A DNA stretch of 64,000 nucleotides from Apis mellifera (taxonomy: Eukaryota > Arthropoda > Insecta > Hymenoptera > Apidae). The stretch is taken from contig NC_037644.1 in the NCBI RefSeq assembly GCF_003254395.2, positions 14,012,586 to 14,076,585 of the forward strand, in the 5' to 3' direction. Within the stretch, counting starts at the first letter, position 1, and the number at the start of each line of letters is the position of its first letter. The position numbers and the translations under genes were made by a program. Under the pieces are notes generated by a model. The model saw only the letters and a list, made by a program, of their open reading frames with translations. It did no database searches and was not told where the DNA came from. Positions 13,801 through 26,270 of the stretch are shown here, in pieces.

Positions 13801-16800
13801 CGGAGAGTGGATACCGATTTAATCTCGCTTCCTGCCTCTCGCGATCGCGGCGGGTTTAAGGGGAATGCCGATGCATCGCCGAGATACGGGAGGATCGTGC
13901 CGGATGAAATCGAATCCACGCTTTCTCCGGCTACGATATTAAGGATTATTTAGATAGGGATGCGCGCGAACGCTACCGCGTGGACCTTCATTTTTAACGG
14001 GACTCGAGTTAATTATCCGACGGGGATAATAATAAACGGGTTATCGATCCCTTATATATAAGTAAATGAATTTTACGACAAGAAGACTCGAAATTCGAAT
14101 TTCACGGGTGTCTTTTTCAAACTATCGAAAGAGTCTGGTTGAAAGAAACTCTGGAAAGGAGAGATACGTTACGAAAAGGGGAGAAGCGTTAGGAATCGTG
14201 GCAGGGAACGGCCTGACCCGGGCCTCAATTACAACAAAAGAGGTCTCGGATTCGTAGTTTGACAGAGAACGTATGCACGCCCACGTATGTTGCCTCATCG
14301 GCTGCTCCTCCCTGCCGCGATCCGCGAGCGAAAAGCCTCGAGTCGGATCGGCGCAAAAAGGTCGATCGCGAGCAACTCGTTAAGGAGGAGGAGCGCCGCT
14401 CGTACCCTTCTCCATCCTCAATTATAATCTTCTTATTTACATTCCCGCTAATTGCACGTTCGCAACTTTGTCTCCCGCGGTGATTCTCGCTCTAATAAAT
14501 CGGACGAGGAGATCCGTGATCATGTTATAGTTTCGCGCCAAGTAACAATCACGCGGCGATTTCATCGACTGTTCCTCGATGAAAGAATAGATGAACGGAT
14601 GGATGGATTCGCTCTCGTTTTCGTTCGTATCGTTTCGCGTCCCGTCGCAGACGCCGGATTCCGAGCTTGTTTTCGAGAAACTCGGCTCGGTAGATTCCGG
14701 CCGCTGATCCCTCCTCGTGACGGACACGAGATCACGGTGGAAACATTCCGTCCTTTCACGAAACGAGCGGCCCGAATTCCAACCGTTTAGAGACACACGA
14801 ATCTCTCTCGCGTAAAGGATAAAAATCTCGAGATTAATTGGAAACACGGAAAATTTCGCTTCCTTTCCAACCCTTTTTCGAGCGTAATTGGATCAATTCG
14901 AACAAAGAGAGAAACGCTAGGGTGTATAATAAAAGCAAAGAAGAAGAAGAAGAAGGAGGAGGAGGAGGAGGAGGGAAACGGATAATAGTCGGCAAGGACA
15001 GGCGGTATTCAAATGCGGTTGTTGTTGCTTCTGCTTCTGCTTATTGCCTGTACGTACGGCAACATTTTTATAGACTGGCATGGTCGCGGGACAACCGTAA
15101 GCATCTTCCCTTTTTCTTCCTTCCTCCTTCATCCTCGATCCTCGAAAACTCCACTCCCGTTTCTCCTTTCTCGGCTACGTGCCGCGCGCAAAAAGAAAAA
15201 AAAAAAAAAAAAAGGGGGAAAAAAGGGAAAAGAGAAAAAGAACCGACACCTCTGTCCCTTTTCGCGTACATCACCAAGCTTTACTACTCATTGTCGGGAA
15301 ATATAGCGGCGCGGTGACACGCGGAGAATTCCTCGAGGCGGGCGAACCTTTGTGCCTCGCAAGAACACGACGTGTCGTTACTGCGGGCATAATTTCCGTT
15401 TCGCGCGATTATCGGCGAATGCTTGGTTAAAGGTGACGGCCACCTTGGATTCTCATCACCGTCCAAAAGATTCTCACTCTTCTTCCGTTTCGCGGAAACG
15501 AAAATAAAATATCCGGGAGAGGGAAAAGAATTCCACGCCGATGATAATAGGTTCATCGATTAACTTTACGATTATTGGAACACCTCTTCGTTTATTAATT
15601 ATTAACGTTGATTGGTACTGCGAACAAAAATATCGCGATGATTTTATATCGAAGGAGATGTAAGAAAATGAGAAGAGATTCGATTGAAAATCGGACAGAT
15701 AGCGTGTGGATAGATGGATTAATTGGAATCCATCTTTTATCTTTAATGGACGCACAATGGAATTATATACACGGACGAATCGCGTTAAATGGCGAGGATA
15801 TCCTTGGACGGTTTCGAAATAGGATTCAAAAACGAATCGCACATTTGTTGGTTGCGTTTCGGGAGCGAGCTCGAGGGAACGGAATCGGATCGATTTTCTC
15901 GCGTGATCCGTGTTACGGATGGCCTGGAGAACCCGTTCACATTCCACCGAAACGGTCCGCCTCGATCCGAGATATCCTCGTTGGGATCATTAGCGTGAGA
16001 TCGTGTGACGTAACGAGGCAATCAGTGTCCCAACCGTCCGAGTAACGATCGTGTACCGAGAGGTATTAGCATCGTGGACGGACGGACGATACCGTTAAAC
16101 AAAACCTTACCTCGTGATCTTTGCCCCGGAGGGTCGCGGCGGACTCGGCCGATGACGAGGACGATCTTGTCGTATCCGATCCACCCCCTCTCCACTCCAT
16201 TCGTCGCCTTTTCTCATCGCAATCTGGATCGCCGTCTTTCTCCAACCAACCGTTTCCCGTTACCGTCGTCTACTCGCCATTTCGCCCATCAAAAAACCAT
16301 TTTCTCGCGTAAATTATATTCCTTCGATTCGAATTTGGATCGATCTTTGGGAAGAGCGTCGAGACTTGTCTGTGCAAGTCAACCGGTGCATAAGCTTCGC
16401 GTCGAACGAGAGGGAGAAAGAGAATCGAGGATCGAGGAGAAAAATCTTCCTCTTGAAATGTGGTAAGATTCGATCAATCGGAGTAATAACAGCCAATTCT
16501 GTGCGACGGCCAAACATGGAAGAAATCTATCGATGATTCTTTTCAGGCTTCGGAAGAAAAAAGAAGGATTATCATCGTTAACGCGTGATTACGAATTATT
16601 TGGTTGATTTATTTATTTTTTCCATTGGTATGGACAAGAGTCGGGACTAAATCGCGCTATTAAACTCGACGTATCGGAGATGCATTCCGTATATGGAGAA
16701 AGAGCGGTGTACGCGGTTGCGCAAAAGTCGAGTGACGGGGGAGAAGGAGATATCCGTCGATCAGGATCGATAAGACGTTGGAAAGGATAATGTACGGAGC

Positions 16801-19800
16801 GAAGGTTGGGCCAGAAGAACGGGAGAGATTACCGGTGGAAAGACAGCGGGTGCATTGTCCCGGTTGGTGGTTCTCTCGCGAGAATGCGGCTTTCCGTGGT
16901 CTGGGTTCAAAGGCGCCGACCGGCCGCCACGCTGACGCTGAATTTCGCCAAATAGGTACGTGGCCGCATAATGCCGCGCATTATATTCAGAAACGGTGAG
17001 CCGGCTCGCGTTTGACCGAGGAGGACTCCTTCGGTGTGCTTTGCGTGGATGGACGAAAGGTAAACCGACCATCGCTCTCTATCTCTCTCTCTCTCTCTCT
17101 CGACCTTTGCCTTCGAGAAGACAGCGGATCAGACTTTCGCTTTTCGTTTCGATTTTTGGAGAACAAGTCGCCGCCGCGTTTCGCGAAACGGAGAAGGAAC
17201 CGAGGGGCGATGTTTGCTCGGGCCTTATCGTCTTCCGGGTACTTTGGTGGAACTCCGTGTGCGGAGATAGGACGAGCTGGAAGATGTAAATTTGAGAAGT
17301 TGAAAGGGAACACACGCGTATGGAAGAAACGGTCCGTTCTCGAGGCTTTTAAGGCTTTTCGAGCTCTCCTCGAGTCCTTTTTTTTTTACAAAACGACTCA
17401 CAGCTCGTCCATCGAGTTTCCTCGATACAATAATTAACTTTCGTTCGTTCGTTTCCAAATGCCGCGTCGACGATTCTCTTTTCTCCCTTTTCGAATTTTC
17501 CTTTCGATTCGTCGATAAGACGGTCGAGAGATATCGTCGAGGACGCGAGTCGAGAAGGATGCAAAGCGACAGTTGGGACGGAGGAGCAGAGACGGTGGAG
17601 GAAAGGCGAAGTGAGCGCGTTGGCTTGGTCCCGAGGCGGGAGGAAGGGAGAGGGGGCGAGGCGGCCGCGCGCCACGGAGAGGACGACGGACGAGGAAAAC
17701 AAGAAGAAGCGGAGGATCTCGCGAGGCGAGCCGCACAAAACCCGAGAGGAGTCGGAGAGCGAGACGAAGAGTAAGAGGGACGAGAACCAGCCCGAGTCCA
17801 GGCCATCCAGCCTCCGCGAAAAGGTGTAGGGCGAACGTATACAAGGTGTGCCGTAAAATCGCGCGGCTCTTGCCAAATTTTATTCCGTTGTTTCGTTTGT
17901 TTATTCGGGACAGATCGCCTTCATTCCGAATACGACGAGATTTCGTTTCGATTTTAGAATTTTAGCGCGGTTCGAAAGGAGATCCGTACGAATCTATCGA
18001 CTCGATCGTTCGAAAAGCAATCGTTGGCTTGAATTATTATATTCCTCGGGAGGATAATTAAGGATAAATAATCGACGATCGCGAGAGCGCAAAGAGAAAA
18101 ACGGCTGGATATTTATCGCGTGCTATTAATCGAGGGTTCGTAGATTCGAAAAAAACATCGATCGATTCGATGAGATGGAAAATTAAGCGGATACGCGTAA
18201 TCGATAATCTTGCGCTCCTCCTATTAATCGATCGGTTTTCTTCGACCGATATCGAAAGTGTTTCCGTCCTGGTGCTAATTATTTCGCAAATTTATCTATA
18301 ATATCTATCTATCTTTGACGTGAAAATTACGCCACGTCTCGAGTGGATCGTCGCGTTCTCAAAGACTAACGTAACTAACGAAAGAAGGGAGGGGGGAGAA
18401 ATTAATGGAGAAACGGATTGACTTGTCGGTGAACGCGACGGGAAGATTGCGTCGCTGTGGAACAATGTCGATCGATGGAGGACTCGAAGAAAACTCGGGT
18501 CCTCCTCCCAGGAGAAGGGAAGGCGTCTGAAAATAAACTAGAACGAGTTTACACGGAACGAAACGCGGCAAAAAGAGGATTGGACTCGGTGAGGTGAGCA
18601 GAGAGCATATAAATGCATCGCTTAGCGAATCGGAGTTTTGCGAGCGTGACACCGCACCATGGCCAGCCTCTGCCGGTATCTCGACCGATACCAAGATTAA
18701 GTCGCGATTAAATTGCAAGCAGAGTCGATTCGTCACACTTCCGTGGAAATCCGACTTCTTTGATTCCTGTCGTTTCCGAGAGACTTGGCAAAACCCTACA
18801 ACAAATAAATCGTCATTTTTAAAACTGGACACTTTTACTGCCCGATAAAATTGATTCGATTTATTTATATATATTCGAAAAAAAATTCGAGAAGGTAAAC
18901 CGTTCTCGAACAACGATCGTCGAATTTAAACTTGTAAATTTATCGCGGGGACGATGATCTCGCGATATTATAATTTAAAATCGCGCATATCGATCGGTGC
19001 GCATTTTATACTTGTTTTCGTTCCAATGAAAATATAATTTCTTTCCTTTTCGCCATTCGTTTTTACGATCCAGCAGAACGGAAGCGTTCGATCCGTTCAC
19101 GCGATCTCGTAACGCGTGATAACAAAACCTGCACCTATACGAACCACCGCCAGGGTAATAAAATTCCGCCGATATATTAGCTTGACCTTTGCTTTTTTAT
19201 TGGCTGTCGCGGTATTGCCCAATGCGTTATCACTTTCCTCCTCGTTAGGAGAGAGGAGAGATAGCGCGTTCCACTCGTTACTTCCCGGTACGCGGCCGAA
19301 TCCCCGGGTGACGAGCTCGTTCGATTGGCCGAGGCGAAATTTCACCACCGATCCCCCTGATAATGCGGTCGGTTTCGGGCCGAGGTGGAACGCGAGGACT
19401 CGCGGGACCCCGGGAAGAAGAAACGAGCGACAGGAATAAAAAAAAAAAAAAGAAAGGAAAGGAAAGGAAAAAAAAAAGGGAAAAAAGAAAGGTAAAGGAG
19501 ATAAGAGAGTGGAGGAAGGGATGGCCGGCAACGGTCTCCGGAGGGAGCTGCAGAACCGGAATTTTATACAGTGGTGTAACACACTAGGTAATACGCGGAG
19601 AATCACGAAACTCCCGGTCGGAGGCTACTGCTCCTGCCTCTCTCTCCTTCCCGCCCGTATTCTCTCTCTCGTTCCGTTCCCAACACAGAAACGTATCTTC
19701 CTACCTTCGTATCTCTCTTTCCTCCTTCCTTCTTTCTTTCGTTTTTTTCTTTCCTCTTTATTCATTCCCTCTCTCTCTCTTTTCTCTTTCTCTCTTCCCG

Positions 19801-21061
19801 GGTCTGGCCGGGTCGTCGAGATCTCGTTGTTCGATTACCCCCTTTTCGACGAGGTGGACCGCGTTCCCCTTATCGCGAATGCCTAAGATTCGCTCTTCGC
19901 CGGTCAATTAAGTAACCTGCGTTACACGGCTAATTAATTTTGCCGCGATTAATTAAGCGTCTCGTCCGTTCGATCTCCAACGAATCTATGCTACACGGTT
20001 AATACCGTATTTCGATATCTCGATCGTCCAACTTTCATTTCGATATACTCAATTATAAAACCGAAACGATAATCGAATGGTCGGAGGACACGTATAAATA
20101 AGAGCGTTTAAATCGGACTCGGTTCGATTCGACGACGTCGCGGCGTAATAATACCGCCAAATGGTTTCCCATTTCACGTGACAATGGTTGTGGTGGAGAA
20201 AAGGCGAGAACAAAGGGGGAAGAAGCGTTACTCGATGGAAGAAAGAATGATCGATAAGGAAGAACCGAGCGGAGACAATGGTAAGAGGGCGACGGAGCCG
20301 CGCGGTGGCGGCTCCTAGCGGCCATGGCCAGAGGTACCGATGACCTTGCCAAGGTCACCGCGTCCTAACTACACACAGACCCTTCCTTTTCTCCTCCCTC
20401 TTCTCTCACGCTCTCTCTCTATCTATACATATATATATATCTCTCTCTCCCCCGTCTCTCTTTCGTCCTACATGGCCCTTATTATTATAAAGCAGTTGCC
20501 CTGATTCCTCGGAGGCCGTGTGCCATTCATTCCGCCTCTCCTTCGTCTTCTCGCTCCCCTCCCCGCCCATTTCTCAGTCTTTTTCATCTCTTCGCTTTTT
20601 GTCTCGTTACATGCACGGATTCTCTCTCCCTCTCTCTCTCTCTCTGATCCTTCATCGGTTCGCCTGCTGAAATCGAAACTGGCCGAGGACCGAGGCCATT
20701 ATCGCGTCTCTATTGTGCGACGCTCCGTTTCCACGCTTGCGAAGCGATCCACGCTGCTTCCACCTTTCCCCTCCACCTCCCTTTTTTCCCCCCTTTTTCC
20801 TTTCGATATTTCTACGCGCTGGCGCGAAACATCTCGAGAGTTTTTACCCCCTCGCAAGAAAATGCTCTTTTTTTCGTCACGGTACCTCGAATCGAATCGT
20901 CGTACGGATGAAAGAGGAATTTTAAAGAAGCTCGTTCGCAAAGAACGCCGGAAGAAAAGTGACGGAGGAGAGATTGGCAAATTCAAAATACTACTTACCC
21001 CACGTATTCTCTGAAAAATCGAACTTTCGAACACTTTCCATTTTCTCCTTTCTTGTTGCAG
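5042..21061 (+). other. Intron of about 16 kb in the unidentified gene
   Basis: The intron runs from the donor gtaagaaa at 5042 to an acceptor ending ttgttgcag at 21061. It is CpG-rich and full of simple repeats, including GA runs (7801-7833, 8308-8330), CCT (10161-10190), TA (12017-12037), CT (about 13736-13754), an A run (about 15196-15213) and a mixed A/G tract (19438-19500). The one internal segment I treat as a possible exon is 17559-17770. Many long frames on both strands here overlap one another and show no splice logic, so they are left out. Confidence 0.6.
17559..17770 (+). CDS. Candidate alternative first exon of the same gene
   Basis: An ATG at 17559 (A at -3) opens 70 codons plus two bases and ends at a good donor (GACGAAGA, then gtaagagg). 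This leaves phase 2, the same as the exon at 4887-5041, so joining it to 21062 keeps frame and gives an E-S junction. The peptide starts MQSDSWDGG and is rich in Glu, Arg and Gly. A second promoter inside a giant first intron is a common arrangement in insects. Against it, two other + frames and the minus strand are also open here because the DNA is GC-rich, so the match could be chance (about one in three for phase alone). Confidence 0.35.
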
Positions 21062-21586
21062 GAGCAAGAACGGGGGGGATTCGTCGACGACGGGGGGGAT
21101 TGGCGAGGCGGGGAACAACGGCGGCGGTGGCGGCGGATTGGGGAAATGGCTGCGCGAACATTTGGGCGGCGGGTCGAAGAGCTGTCAGGAGGGATGCGGC
21201 CCGGCGAAAACGAATAGCGGGGGCGTGATGCTCGTGGAAGCGAGTTGTGGAAACGAGCGATCGTTCGGGAAGGGTGCGTACACGCCCTCGCAGAATCTGT
21301 ACTGCAGCCTGCCGAGGGACCACGGCCGGCACGGGTACAACAGCGGGCGAAAAGCGGGTGGCCACGGGTGGAACTGTGGCAAGGCTCAAGGGCAGGAACG
21401 GCAACGATGCGCCGCCACCGGAATGAATCATCACGAGAAGATGACCGCTTTCGCCGACCTTGGCACTTTGACGAGGGGAGGGCCGATCTACGGCAGCGAG
21501 GGGAAGACACCGAGGAAGCGAAATCGCGATCGACGAAGGCATTCCCTGAACGAGATCCACGAGCAGGGCCGACAACGTCGTAAGAG
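21062..21586 (+). CDS. Second coding exon of the unidentified gene
   Basis: This 525-base exon follows a strong acceptor (pyrimidine-rich tract, then ttgcag) and ends at AAGAG followed by gtgagcga. It starts by completing a codon split with 5041 and ends in phase 2. Read from the 4887 start it covers residues 52-226. It opens with a Ser/Gly/Asn-rich stretch encoded partly by two runs of seven G, then a GKWLREHL helix-like motif near residue 79, scattered Cys, His and Gly, and a very basic tail (RKRNRDRRRHSLNEI, then RQRRKR) that could be a nuclear-localisation or membrane-binding segment. RRRHS near residue 213 fits a PKA site. I know no domain matching it. No convincing exon follows in the window, so the gene's remainder is missing or not recognised. 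Confidence 0.68.
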
Positions 21587-24500
21587 GTGAGCGAAATTTC
21601 CATTTATTCAACAAACCATCATTCACCTCGAAATCGATTATTTTATATTCGTGGAAATCACGGAGAATCCTCGATCGTCTACGACTCTGGTTTTCGATAT
21701 TCGATGCCTGGAGCAGAAAAATAATTGCACGAATAAACGGCGCAAGTTTGAACAGTACGCGGTTTCGATTTCGAGGGTCGTCCCCTCGCGCGCGCATACA
21801 TCACCGTCCATCGCGATTAAAAACGACACGGTGGATTCAAAGTTGCAAGAAATTGGAAAGGGCCCCGCGCCGCGCATACTACCGGAGAGGTATATAATAA
21901 ACGAGCACCGAGCCGGTGCAATTAATTTCACGCGGCGACTCGCGGCCCGAGGCGGTTTTCTTATTCGCGCCGCCGCTTTTCCCGTGTCGTGGAATCGCCA
22001 CTCGAATCACGGTTAGACGAGCGTTCCTTTTTGCGCGGGACGCCGTCGGTCGCCGCGACTTCGCGGAACCCTCTCTATCCCTCTCCCTCTGCCACGGGGG
22101 AGACGCGTCGAAAAAGGGAATTACGAAGGCTAGCCCGCGGCACGTTTAACACCCAACACGGCGTACGACAAAAAACGTACGTGGAGAGTCGTTGCCCGAC
22201 CCGAGCCTACGTTCGTTCAATCGTCGCGGCCACTGGATTATCGCCGATCTTTGCCAAACGACGAATCAAACGCTTCGAGACAGGCGCGTGTCGACTCGAA
22301 ACGCGACTTTTAAAAAGAGAAAAGGAAAAAAAGGTCACACCCGCGACAGGATACTCCTCGAGTTGCGGGATACCGTGACTACGCGAGTGTCGCGACGAGC
22401 GGCCGACAATCGAAACTCTGGCGCGTGTTTTATAATTTCGCCGAATGAATCGGCATTAAAGTCTGCCGTAACGTCGACATCCGATGACTCGCCACTCTTC
22501 GCGAGAAACAATCTGCGCGCCGATGGTTGTTGACGCGCTGCGACCCTCTCTCTCCCCTCCTCTTACTTCAATCTCGAAGGAAATCTTCCCAACGACGAGG
22601 AAAACCACGTCGTTACCGAGCGAACACCATTGTTCCGAGTTGTTACGATGACCAACTCTTCATTCCCGTCGTCATCGATCTTCCACATTTCCCACGCGTA
22701 TTATCATCCATCTTTAGAAAGTTCTTCTCCTGGTCTTCGAGCCTGATTCCGGTAAACAACGCCCGTTCGTACGAAGGGGAAAGGAAACACGGCCTTTTTT
22801 TTCTTCCACCATTTTCTCGCTCGCGCCGGCCCCATAACCAGCTCGGCGCAAAGAAAAGCCAGATACGTATCGACGCTCCTTTCGCAGTCGTCCAGATGAA
22901 ACCGCTCTCTCTCTTTCTCTCTCCCTCCCTCTCTAGGATGATTTAACGCGGCAGTTCGCCGATGCCCCCGCGAATGTGTCCGGTCATCGCGACCATAGCG
23001 AGACGCCAGCTCCTTACGCCGGTTGTAAGTGTCCACCACTGGTATGCGGCCGGTATGTACGTCCGGGATATACGGCCGTCTTCGTGCTGCTCGTCCTTCG
23101 TACGAGTCCCTCTTCCACGCCGAGAGATCTCCGTCCTATGCTCCCCGTAACCCCGCCGAATACCGATGTACCCGGTGGTGTGTCGGTCTCTCCGATGCGC
23201 TTCACCGGAGAAAGGTGAAGAGGGAAAGAGAAAATGGAGAGAGAGAGAGAGATGAAGAGAGGTCGAAGAGAAAGAGCGGCAGGGTTGGTTGTTGGGTCCT
23301 GAATTTACGACGGAGACCGCGATAACCTCGATAGCCCGCGACACTGTTTATCGCGTTTCTGCAATTTCGGAAATTTCTCTTTCTCTCTCTCTCTCTCTTT
23401 CGTCCGAGTGTACATCGAGAAATCGGGCAAGATTTTTTGGATGGAGGGGGGAAACAACTCGAAGCGTGGAATCGAGCGACACGGGTGATCGAATAGCGAG
23501 GGAAAAAATGGGGCAAAAGCTCGCAACGCGTGGTACTACGCTTCTCGCTCTTTGATATATCCGCTCGGTGATGTTTTATCAACGCGGAGCGTGACATCGG
23601 CGCGTAAACAATGACTCGCGCGAATCGAATCTCGAGAATCGCGGCCGAGAAAAATACGCGTGTTACGGCGAGCGCAAGCCATCGGGAATATCGTAGAATC
23701 GGAGGCGGACGTCTCGGTATGTGGACTCGACGGTGGAAGATGGTGTGTACCTGTCACCGGTTCGCTCACGCGCTACCATCGGAAAAAAAGTCCTTTTAAG
23801 TAGTAACGACGTATTCTCGCGCGTTTATTCACGAGCCTGGCTTACGAGCTCGCAGGGCTGCGCCTACTTATGCGCGCAGGTGCGAGCCAAGCTTTGCCTT
23901 CGTAGCTACCCGTATCTACCCGGTGCACGAGGTAGAAACGTGGGGTATTGGAGATTCGGTGGTGCGTCGACTCTCTCTCTCTCTCTCGTTGTTCGTGCAG
24001 AGGCACTGGTGAGCTAAATATAGCTAGGGCCGAGTATATAAATAGAATAACCCCGCGGGCCAAGATGGCCGAGGTCAACTCTCGCATTCCTCCTCGCCTT
24101 CCCATTTTTCCTCCCCCCGTTTCTTCTTTCCCTCGCCTGCCAACAATTACCTCCGCACTCCCTTTCTCACTTTCTTCGCTTGCGCTTCGAGTCCACCATT
24201 GCTCGCGATCCCATTGGCCGATCTCTTAGGTGGAACCGAGGTGAGGTCGGTTCCCTCGATAAGGGGTCACCGACTCTCGAGGGGACCCCTCGCCTCCTCG
24301 CCGCGCCACCTCCACCCCTCGCGTGAAATATTAAATGCCGCCGCGATTTGCCACGGGACGTAAAAATTCGAATTCCGATCGAGAAACCTCCACCAACGGA
24401 TGGAGAATTCAGAGTGGAAACGAGGACTGGAAACGCGACCGCGTCGAAATGGAACGCGTGGGAAGAGCGGAAAAGGGAGAAGGGACGGTTAAGATATTCC

Positions 24501-24882
24501 ATTTTCGTTCGTTCTCGGCCTCGTTCGTGACCGACTCGTGTCCCTTTCGAAATTTCAAGCCAAAAAGAAGAGAGGAAGGGAAGGAAGGGAATCGTCGAGC
24601 TTGAACGCAAAGCTCGACCTACCGTTTCATACCGGGAACACCGTTCGCGGAATATCCAACGTTTGTCGTTACATGCGAGAGGTGGAGGTCGCGAGGTATC
24701 GGAGGAGGAAGGAGACGAAGAAAAGGAAGGAGGAAGACGAGGCTCGAGGGTCCGTTCGACCCTGGCCAGGGCCGTATCGGTGGGATTAATGGCAGTGACA
24801 TCCCGCTCGTGGCCAGATGAGATTCTCCGACTCGGTCCGGAGCGGAGGAGAAGGTAAACAGAGACGATCGAGGAGAACATCG

Positions 24883-24960
24883 ACGAAGAAGAAGAAGAAG
24901 AAGAAGAAGAAAAAGAAGGAGAAAGAGGAGGAGGAGGAGGAGGAGAAGAAGAAGAAGAAG
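24883..24960. repeat. GAA/GAG trinucleotide repeat tract
   Basis: A purine-only tract of GAA and GAG units on the + strand, interrupted by a few changes. It makes a Lys/Glu-rich frame on + and a Ser/Leu-rich frame on the minus strand, which explains the long frames over it. No splice signal ties it to a gene. Confidence 0.85.
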
Positions 24961-26241
24961 CGGTGGAGGTGGAGGGCATTCGATGCGAGTCGAGTGCGTT
25001 GACCTTAGGATTCGATGCGCGTCCTTGAGGATACCAAGATGGCGGGTTTATGCAACCGACCACAATGGTATCCGCTCCAGGCCTCTCCCTCTCCCTCTCT
25101 CTCTCTCTCTCTTCCTCGTCGCGTTCTATTTAACGCGATTCGACTCGGCTACGTTCGACTCGGGGAACTCTCCTCCTCTCGGCACACGCGCGCGTGCACG
25201 CACAAGGCGCGCGTACGACCGGCATCGACACGGGCTCGAGACGCGCCGTTAAACCCAGTCAGTCCAGTTTCCATCGGCGCAGCCTGCAACGGACGGACGA
25301 GTTGGGAATACGCACGGCGTGGATTCGAAAGGAAATCAAATCCGAAAGGAAAGGCCAACGAACGGCCTGGGAGATACGCGCGCCGACGCGGCGGCCGACC
25401 TCTGCCGCCGCTCTTTTCACCGGCAAACCCGACTCTGCGAAATATGGAAAACAGTCGATCCATCGATCCATCGATTCCGAGACCGTTCCCGCGAATCGCG
25501 CTCGTCCAACGCGATCCCTCGTCGACGAGCCTGTTTCCGAACCGCTTTTTCCCTCGCCACCTTCGATTCTTCCTTTCCGAGAGATCTCCGTCCCCGCGCG
25601 ACACCCTTTCCAAACGGAATCTACGCGCCACATTTTTCCAATTCCTCCCCGACCATTTACCCGGACCTTATTTTCACTGGACAGATCCGTCCAGCCAATT
25701 CCTTCCTCTTCCACCCGCTTCTATACCTCCCCTCTGCTCGCGTGCGCGTCACGCCGCACGAAACGTTCGCCGCCCAATAAATTTTATCTCCGCCCGTAAA
25801 GATTCGAGAACTGCAACTCGGGAAATTGGTACGTCAGTGTCATCGGGATGTAAAAACTTGTTTCTTCTTCCTTTCTGCTCGCCGTCCTATACATATATAC
25901 ATACATATACATATATATATATATATACATTCGGTATATCGACGGGAGGGATTCGATACTCGAACGATCGAACCTTGGCCACAGGCCGAGCGTACGTGTG
26001 CGCAAGAAGAAGCGGATGAGTGGGAGTGCTGCGGCTGTGACCGCGCGCATACATCGTCCGCGCGAGTACACGTTCACGCGGCACAGAGACACGTACACGT
26101 ACGGAAAGTAAGTACGTATACGTACGGCTCGACGAGCAGGGATCCTTGATCCTACAGGAATGCAGTCTTGGCGGCCCACGCGGCCTCAAGTACACCCCAC
26201 CACTCTCTCCGTCTCCGTTTCTCCGACCCTCGCCCCCTCTC

Positions 26242-26270
26242 CTTTCTTTCTTTCTTTCTTTCTTTCTTTC
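26242..26270. repeat. TTTC tetranucleotide microsatellite
   Basis: About seven TTTC units in a row, continuing into CCTT-type variants. It is a simple repeat with no coding implication, and a likely length-polymorphic marker. Confidence 0.9.

Noticed and set aside
17611..17829. Glu/Lys/Arg-rich + frame overlapping the candidate alternative exon
   Set aside because: It has no ATG start and its only end signal is a weak gtgtag donor; the overlapping frame from ATG 17559 has the better donor and the right phase.
20570..20600. Similarity to the miR-14 sequence in a CT-rich tract
   Set aside because: The match is broken by an insertion and I saw no complementary arm for a hairpin; pyrimidine repeats make such matches likely.
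20991..21797. A 268-codon minus-strand frame
   Set aside because: It lies opposite the exon at 21062-21586, which has proper splice sites and phase on the + strand.
24167..25063. A 298-codon minus-strand frame with poly-Ser and poly-Pro
   Set aside because: Its core is the reverse complement of the GAA/GAG repeat at 24883-24960; no splice or family support.
25015..26019. The longest open frame, 334 codons on +
   Set aside because: It crosses a CT microsatellite and a TA-type repeat, and frames of 150-160 codons are open opposite it. CpG-rich, stop-poor sequence explains it.
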